A stretch of DNA of 64,000 bases from Pezicula radicicola (taxonomy: Eukaryota; Ascomycota; Leotiomycetes; Helotiales; Dermateaceae): NCBI GenBank assembly GCA_003008705.1, contig PDUO01000015.1:687290-751289 (forward strand), written 5' to 3'. Below are positions 57,664 to 64,000 of this stretch, one piece after another. The position numbers and the translations under genes are program-made. Numbering within the stretch: position 1 is the first letter of the stretch; the number at the start of each line of letters is the position of its first letter. The notes under the pieces were generated by a model. The model was not told the DNA's origin. It did no database searches and saw nothing but the letters and a program-made list of their open reading frames with translations.

Positions 57664-59265
57664 CTAAAGAGAAAAGAAAAGAAAAGTCTAAGAAAATGGG
57701 ACGAGTGCGACATTATATAGATTTCTTGGTTGCGCTAGGTGGCGCGAGTCTAGACTAAACGGGGATGGCTTCGTGTATCAGGCATGTGATGCTGTTTGCT
57801 TTTCCAGCAAACCTGTCCCTGCGAGGTTAGTCTGCACTCCCCACTAGCCAAAAGTGGAATGAGTTCGCGCGGTAGGCACGTGAATTTCGTTTGCTTCGCA
57901 AGCAAACAGACTAGCAGGGCTGGGTATATAATCTCACTCTCGCCCGCGTTCTTCCACTTCTTTTCTCTTTCTCTCTCATACTTACCTTCTTGGGATGTGG
58001 CCCGATCAAGAATGGCTGCCATCACGATACGAGACCTCCATTGCACATCGGGGCGTCAAGAATCGTCGAGCGTCCTGCGGGGCTCTCGCCGGGGGAATTT
58101 TTGATTGCAAACCTGAAGAGGTCTATACTTACTCTTTTCATTGAGATCTTGTGCCTTGTTGCCAGGACTTGAAGAAGAAGAAGACGACAATTTTACGACT
58201 TGCTTTTCACTTTCATCCACGCCCTGTTTTCTTTTTCTGTGTTGTAGGAGAATCAGTGCTTACCTACATACAAATGCAAATTCATCTGTGTCCACATGCT
58301 GTTCTTGACCTCGCCGTCGCTATGCATTCAACTCGGTCATGGTCGAAATGCCCATTCAACTGCGAGTTAAATACAAGCTGTCCTTGGACCGTCCTACTGC
58401 CGATGTTGTAAATCACCTGCTGACTACTCCATACAACACCATGTCTTGAGTGCAGTTCCAACCTCTTGTCCTTACTTACCATTGCCATCCACTTACTTGC
58501 CTCGATACATACCCTGAGAGGCAACTGACATCCGCCAACAGAGCCCTTAGACGTCTCACGATGCAGCCAATGGCAGGACTACCACTCGAACCAAGAGCTC
58601 ATATGCCACGAAGATCATCTTTTAAAAAAGATCTTGAAGTTCCATCAAAATCGGTCCAGTGTCCGGTCATCGCAATAGGACGAACATCACTATGTCTTTG
58701 TTACCAAAATCTCGTGCCTCTTCTTGTTCTATCATCATCAACGTTAGCCTCATTCCGCCATCGACGCAACATGTCGATAATGTGGGAAGTGGTGGTGCCG
58801 TGTTCCAACCCCAACTTGATTGGATTGTAAGGAGGAACCGGATACGCAACGGAAGATTGATAGGTAAGATCATTCTGGGGATGTGTTCCTTTCTGGAGGG
58901 AATCATATGAAGTATTGTGGGGTGGGCTATGTATTCGATAACTCTAGAACGGTTACACGAAATACAACAAGACATTTACTATTCCTTAGTGTGTGATTTC
59001 GTATAGCCGACTCAGAATCTTGAAAGCTGGTTCACTAGACTCTTGGGAGTGATGAGTCTAATTCACCACAAACTGAATTTGTTCAGCAGATCTTATTCAT
59101 TGAATTATATGGACTGAGTGCTGTTACGTTTGGGCAATGAGCATTCACGAATGTGCTAGGAGGCTCGAGCCATTTCTTCCGTAAATCTAACCGCAGTATG
59201 TGCTATTTATTGTGTTATATGCGGTTCCTGAAATCCAGCTCAATTACATGTGATATTGCCGCCGT
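57664..59265. other. U2 promoter region and gene-poor spacer
   Basis: Contains CACGTGA (57877-57883) about 215 bp upstream of U2 and twin hairpins at 57794-57812 and 57889-57907. There are no supportable genes from about 57950 to 59265. Confidence 0.5.
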
Positions 59266-61130
59266 TTATGTATTTATACCAATATTCTCAACACTCCACA
59301 ACCCAGTATCCGTCCACGCTCGTCCTTCCTCACCCTCAACTGGAGTATCGCCTTCTCTCTTCTCAACTGGTCTAGCAAACTCATACAAAAACCTCAACAA
59401 CCACTGATCCAACTTGAAACTCGTATCCATACTCTGCCTACAAGCTTCTCTAAACGTGCGGAACCGCATAAAGCTTACCTCTAAAATCGGCCAGTATCGT
59501 CTTAACTCAATCAATATCCCAAAATTTCGCTCCAATCGCTCTCGTGCGGCTCGAATTTCGTTTTCTGATGACGAAAATAGTAGCGTATGAATTTGAACCG
59601 TGGAAGCGATGACAAGGTCATGACCCACCATCGTGTAAAGTACCTTGCATGATGGAGTCTGTGAGGAAGTATACAGGAGATTGCAAAGAGAGGTCGCATG
59701 AGCACGGCATTTTGAAGCATAGGTTTGAGCTGCTTGGGGATCTATGGAGCTGTGGCAATCTTCTTGTAGGAACTGATAGAAGAGAAGTTGGCCACAATGA
59801 TAATAGCCGATGTGCATAGCGACAAATATACGGCCGAGGCCTCGATCTGAGTAAGCCTGCATATTTGTGGGTGTGTCCTGCATATGAGACGGTAATGTAT
59901 TATACCAGGAATCAAGGGAGTGAGAGAGGCTGTTGATGGTTGTTGAAAGGCTACTTGGAGAGTTGGTTCCTGCAACGGTCGCTTGGTGGAAGTCGATTAT
60001 TGAGGTCAGTACGCGTGTTAGGATGAGCATTTGGCCATACAACGATGAGGCTGTGTCACCTCTATCAGTGGTGACTGGAACTGATGGACCCCAGGAGAGA
60101 AAGAGTCTTTCATCCACAGGAAGTGGAAGGTTAGCGGCTACGGGCATCTGCCGAGGGAGACCAACGCCTGCGGATGACCAGACATCGACTTTGGTTAAGG
60201 TCCACCATACTGTTCTCGTTAGTAATGACTTCAGTTCAGTATAGTTTTTGGGTCATACCTCTGAGATTCACTTCACGCTCTATTGCGTTTTGAGCAGGCC
60301 TTTTGACAAGATCGAGCAGTTGAGCCATTCTGCATGCAATAGAATAGTGTATAGTTTCAGAAGTTGCCTGCCCTTCTGTGCGATTGAGTGTTCCTAAGAG
60401 GACGCATGCCTGTATGGTATGTAGTGAGACGTCACAAACATCAAGCAGTACTGCAGCCTCTTTGGCATAAGCAGTACTGCGTTCCCATGGATTGACATCT
60501 GCGAATGCAAGATTTGTGGAGAATCTAAATTGGGTTAACCTGATCTAATGCATAACGGATTCTTTGATCAACTTACCTTGCTGACAATGCCATAATAGCA
60601 TACAGAATAACAGGAGGTACTCTCTTGTGAAGCACATCTTCCATAAAGCTCGGTCTGTGGAATAAGTGGTGGAACTGGTCATGAATAAAGTCAAAGTATA
60701 GCTCTACAAGCTCAGTACAGAGTGACACAGGTGGCAGGTCAGCTCTTGATTCTCGGCCTCGTGTCTGGGGGCAGCGAGGTGCTGAAACTATGGGACGTTC
60801 ATGAGTCTTGGGTGAGAGAGCTAATGTCCCATTCGTGCAGTGCAAATTGCGGTTGACGCAGTACGTGCATGATGACCCCCCGGGTGGAATCACGCATTTT
60901 CTTCTCCGGGAGCTACAAGTGATTGTTAGCGGTTGCTGGACAGTGCTGGACAGCGCTGAATGATGGGGAGCCAGAGGGTGGATGTACCGGCATGCTGAAC
61001 AAGCTGTGGAGACTGGAGAGATGGGGGGTCAGCGTTGCACTTGAATACGACCAGCAATACCACGATATGAAGCGGGAGCTATGAAGCTTGTTCTTGAGGC
61101 TGAAGAAGAAGAAGAATAAGAAGGAGTGAA
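59266..61130 (-). CDS. Zn2Cys6 transcription factor, apparently frameshifted
   Basis: Exons that I can support: an exon ending at 61052 (5' end unresolved), then 61012-60988, 60912-60577, 60524-60259 and 60210-59266. The zinc cluster spans two splices: C-x2-C-x6-C-x8-C-x2-C-x6-C (ACSACRSRRRKC...CTYC...HC). The fungal transcription-factor middle domain follows (YFDFIHDQFHHLFHRPSF, VPPVILYAIMALSAR). In the last exon, the expected VWWTLTKVD-V-W-S-S-A-G-V-G-L-P-R-Q reading needs removal of one T near 60178-60184; as written, the frame breaks there. The exon ending at 61052 is open upstream to 61178 without an ATG; ATGs at 61274/61271 would need a 30-nt intron. Target genes unknown. Confidence 0.7.
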
Positions 61131-61274
61131 AGGTGGCACAACGCCGTAGAGATTTGGTGTACTGTAACTCCTAGCTACCTAGGTCGGTATCATAGCTACT
61201 GAACGTACCTCGCATCGGGCACAGTCTAGGAGACGAGAGTAAGGGCACTTGTTAAACTGGCCCGCTCTCATCAT

Positions 61275-61918
61275 ACTTTCCTGACAATTTTACATTCAGG
61301 ATGGTAAGTAAGTTTGTTGAAGACAGCGCAGCAACATGTGATTCCTTTAAAAGTTAGTGAAGCTGCATCGAGATGGATGGGCGTTGTGGGTTGTGTTGTG
61401 TTGTGCTGTGATGGGTGCGGAAGTCGGCCTGACTTGCCCCGCACAACACAGCGTGACCGACTGCGGCAAATATCTACAGCGTCAGAAAAAGCAATAAAAG
61501 ATCCGAAGGAGACTCAAACTCTCCTAAATTACGGAGCCAGTGACACGGTGTGGGGAAGATGTATCAAGTATAATTTTCATATCCTCCATCCTCCCAACAT
61601 GTGGTGGCATCGTGAGTGACCTAGGCAATTTTGGTATATTTAGTCATTTGACTGGAGTGATGAAGGAATGTTGAAAATCATCAATATACTTGTGCTTCCC
61701 TCGGGCGGTCGAAGCCCGAGGGTACGAGGGCATCACATAGTGCAGACGGGCCGAGACGGCTTATCTTCCACAACTGTCTGTGACTCCGACCGAGATCCTA
61801 TAGACTTCCAAATAGCCACCCAATCGGTCCCCCTTACATGTTCCGAGTTTATATACCAGAAGACACATCCAACTTTTTTTTTTTTTTTTTTTACATATAC
61901 TGTTGTATATTACTTGCT
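61275..61918. other. Spacer between transcription factor and alpha-galactosidase
   Basis: No supportable gene. It has a T18 run at about 61875-61892 and an inverted CCCTCGG/CCGAGGG pair near 61699-61721. Confidence 0.5.
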
Positions 61919-63555
61919 TCACAACTCGCTGTGATTATCATCACTCGGCGACTTCTCAGTTTTCGCTTTTCCCTCGGGACGCCTCAGTCTAAACATCTCC
62001 GCAGAATGTCGCCTTACCTTTGTTGAAAGAGAGGATCCGGGAGCAAGAGTATCGACCTTCTTTCCCAATAGCCTCTTGTCTCCTTTCTCGATCCCTTCTT
62101 TATATGGCAAGGCAGTCGAGTTGTACCAATCAATCTTCTCAAGTATCTTAGCTGCATCATTGGGAAAGCTGATAATCTCCTGAGCGACGGTGCCCTTCAT
62201 GCGATTACCCCACAAGTTATAGACATCCCATTCTTCTTGAGCCTGGGGTGGCTTGCCAGTCTCGCGTATGAAGATCTCTGATAGAGAGGCACTCATTTCT
62301 AGATCTTCATCGGCTGCGTTCAGAAATACCACCACCTGGTCTCCCCCGAAAAGCTTCCCACTCCACACCTAGCAAAGAATGTCAATGTTTATCTTTTGAG
62401 ATATTGCTCAAATCTTTCGTACCTGACTTTCTCCAACGCCATAAATATCCTTTTTAACATTCAGATTTCGCTGGATTCGGATTGCAGACTTTGCTAATGG
62501 ATCTTGATTAATAGCAATCACTGCAGGATTATTGAGGATGGTAAGTGCCGATGGAGAAATCTTGCGAAGATCATTCCCCATTAGCAAAGGAGAGTTGAGT
62601 GCCGCCCACATTGAAAAGTGTGCGACATACTCATCATCCGTCATCCCACCGTTTCCCACCTCGAGCATATCAAGATCAGCCCAACTTCCAGGCTTCGTTC
62701 TATCTGCATATGGTGCAAGTCTGTTTATGATATTGAGCACAGAGCAATGCTTTCCAGGAGCTATGCATGCTGGATCTTGAGCATTCTCGCAACTGCAAAG
62801 ATCATCTGGCCGAGTAAAGTAGTCGTAGACGTCGCCCGACATTCTCCATGAATTTGAAATTCCGTTGGCCCAAGCATGTGTAGAATCTTCGCCCCAGTTG
62901 CACAAACTATATAATATTGGTCGCTTAGTTGCATTGATGGCATTCCACATCACCTCGTAGCGTTGGAAAGTAATGAGTGGAGTGCCGAATCTTCCTCTGT
63001 TGAAACAGTTGTCGTACTTTAAGTAATCCACTCCCCATTTAGCAAATGTCGTGGCATCTTCCGTCTCGTAGTCCAACGATCCAGCTAGAAGATGTTAGTC
63101 ATATCTATATGGATTAGGCTCATCTACTTACCGTCCCTCGCACAGGTCATCTCTCCAGCACTTGAGTACATCCCAAAGAGTAATCCTTTCTCATGGACCC
63201 TATCTGCAACATACGCCATTCCTCGTGGAAATTTCTTCGCATTGGGGAACAGGTATCCGTCATCTCCTCGGCCGCCTGACCAGCAATCGTCCAGCACGGC
63301 ATAGTTATATCCCACATCTCTTAGTCCAGTATTTACCATGAGCTCGGCATGGTCAAGCATCAAAGATTCCGATACATCGCAGGCAAAAGCATTCCAATTG
63401 TTCTGCGACAAGGTTTAGCATACGACTTGATAAACAGTAATTAGAAGAGCACCAACCCAGCCCATTTGAGGGACTCTTGCAAGGCCATTGTTAACTGCAG
63501 CAGCATACTCAACAGCCAACGAGAGGAGAATAGAGGAATGAAAAAAATGGTGCAT
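61919..63555 (-). CDS. Alpha-galactosidase, GH27, secreted
   Basis: Four exons: 63555-63457, 63402-63132, 63084-62423 and 62368-61919; 493 residues. Exon 1 encodes a signal peptide (MHHFFHSSILLSLAVEYAAA) and the start of the mature enzyme, splicing inside the GH27 hallmark PQMGWNNWNAF. The nucleophile Asp148 is in YLKYDNC and the acid/base Asp208 in WRMSGDV. DDCWSGGRG, GSWADLDMLEVGNGGMT and PLLMGNDLR are also typical. A C-terminal beta domain begins near VWSGKLFGGDQ; the last 40 residues are basic and polar. It releases terminal alpha-1,6-galactose from melibiose, raffinose or galactomannan outside the cell. Confidence 0.93.
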
Positions 63556-64000
63556 ACTCGAATGGGAAAAGTATGTACAGTATATATACAAGGACTAAGA
63601 AAATTTTTGTTGATGGAATAAATGAAACTGATTATATACTTACCTCACCTATGTGACCATGCAGCATAAGGCTGTAAAGCTTCTTTGGAACGTGCGGTGT
63701 GCATGACACTATTCGTCGAGATGCATATCATGAACGAGGCTACTGTGATACCTCGACCGTTGATGGCGCTTTCAATTGGTCCATTGCAAGGTACAGAGTT
63801 CACATCTCAAGAAGTGTAGTTGCCAGCGAATCGGAATTTAGCAAAGCCGTACGACTGCTACCGTAACTTGGAAGCCTTGTGGATCAGAAGTGCAGAACGT
63901 GAAGGAGGTGAAGGTTTACAATGTCGCGATTCAGGACCGAAAAGGGCCGGCGGGATTTCAGCCAATGATGCTTCGCCAAAGCAGTCGTGGTGAATGAATA
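63556..64000. promoter_or_regulatory. Upstream region of the alpha-galactosidase gene
   Basis: About 445 bp to the window end with no ORF. It must contain the alpha-galactosidase promoter. I see no regulator motif that I can name. Confidence 0.45.

Noticed and set aside
58450..58975. Overlapping ORFs of 126 and 102 codons on opposite strands
   Set aside because: Neither shows domain features; they are mutual shadows in low-information sequence.
1..64000. CRISPR arrays, bacterial operons or prophage
   Set aside because: Spliced genes, U2 snRNA and fungal families show a eukaryotic nuclear region. The tandem units found are 17-18 bp minisatellite-type repeats without spacers.
1..64000. Secondary-metabolite gene cluster
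   Set aside because: There is a transporter, a regulator and oxidoreductases, but they are far apart and no core synthase is present.

Overview
The window is nuclear DNA of a filamentous ascomycete (Pezizomycotina; Leotiomycetes is my best guess, not proven). Reasons: short introns (about 45-100 nt, GT-AG) in most genes, fungal gene families (cytochrome b5-fused acyl-CoA dehydrogenase, Nup2-type FG/RanBD nucleoporin, Zn2Cys6 regulator, Pmp3, Gpi11), AT-rich spacers, and spliceosomal U2 RNA. Most genes below are spliced. I worked exon borders out by hand from splice signals and reading-frame continuity.

Layout. 0-7.7 kb: an MFS monocarboxylate-type transporter, a cytochrome b5/acyl-CoA dehydrogenase fusion, then a degraded tyrosine-recombinase element between two arrays of a short GTGAGTTAC-type repeat. 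7.8-16.2 kb: NUP85 and gamma-tubulin, divergent over about 300 bp; two small hydrophilic disordered proteins; and a non-autonomous transposon with clear terminal inverted repeats and an 8-bp target duplication. 17-27 kb: mitochondrial carrier, GT8 glycosyltransferase, ribosomal protein eL22, PMP3, an Obg/YchF-type GTPase with a 10-nt exon, and a small mitochondrial-looking protein. 27-37 kb: a 1,662-residue Nup2-like nucleoporin, peroxisomal SCP2, a Cys/His-rich unknown and a glycerophosphodiester phosphodiesterase. 37-43.3 kb: gene-poor and repeat-rich, with a tRNA-like locus and a polyamine-oxidase-like flavoenzyme. 43.7-48 kb: endonuclease III and an amino-acid permease. 48-55 kb: gene-poor, with a tiny Cys-rich ORF and a small membrane protein. 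55-57.7 kb: GPI11, translin and U2 snRNA. 59-63.6 kb: a Zn2Cys6 regulator with an apparent one-base frameshift, and a GH27 alpha-galactosidase.

Most genes are housekeeping and I see no biosynthetic cluster. The least explained signal is the dispersed GTGAGTTAC/GTAACTCAC repeat family. It sits inside the inverted-repeat element, brackets the recombinase remnant, forms a pure minisatellite at 43.1 kb, and recurs in several other spacers. A second unexplained signal is the word TACTTCGTA, which occurs about nine times, only in spacers.
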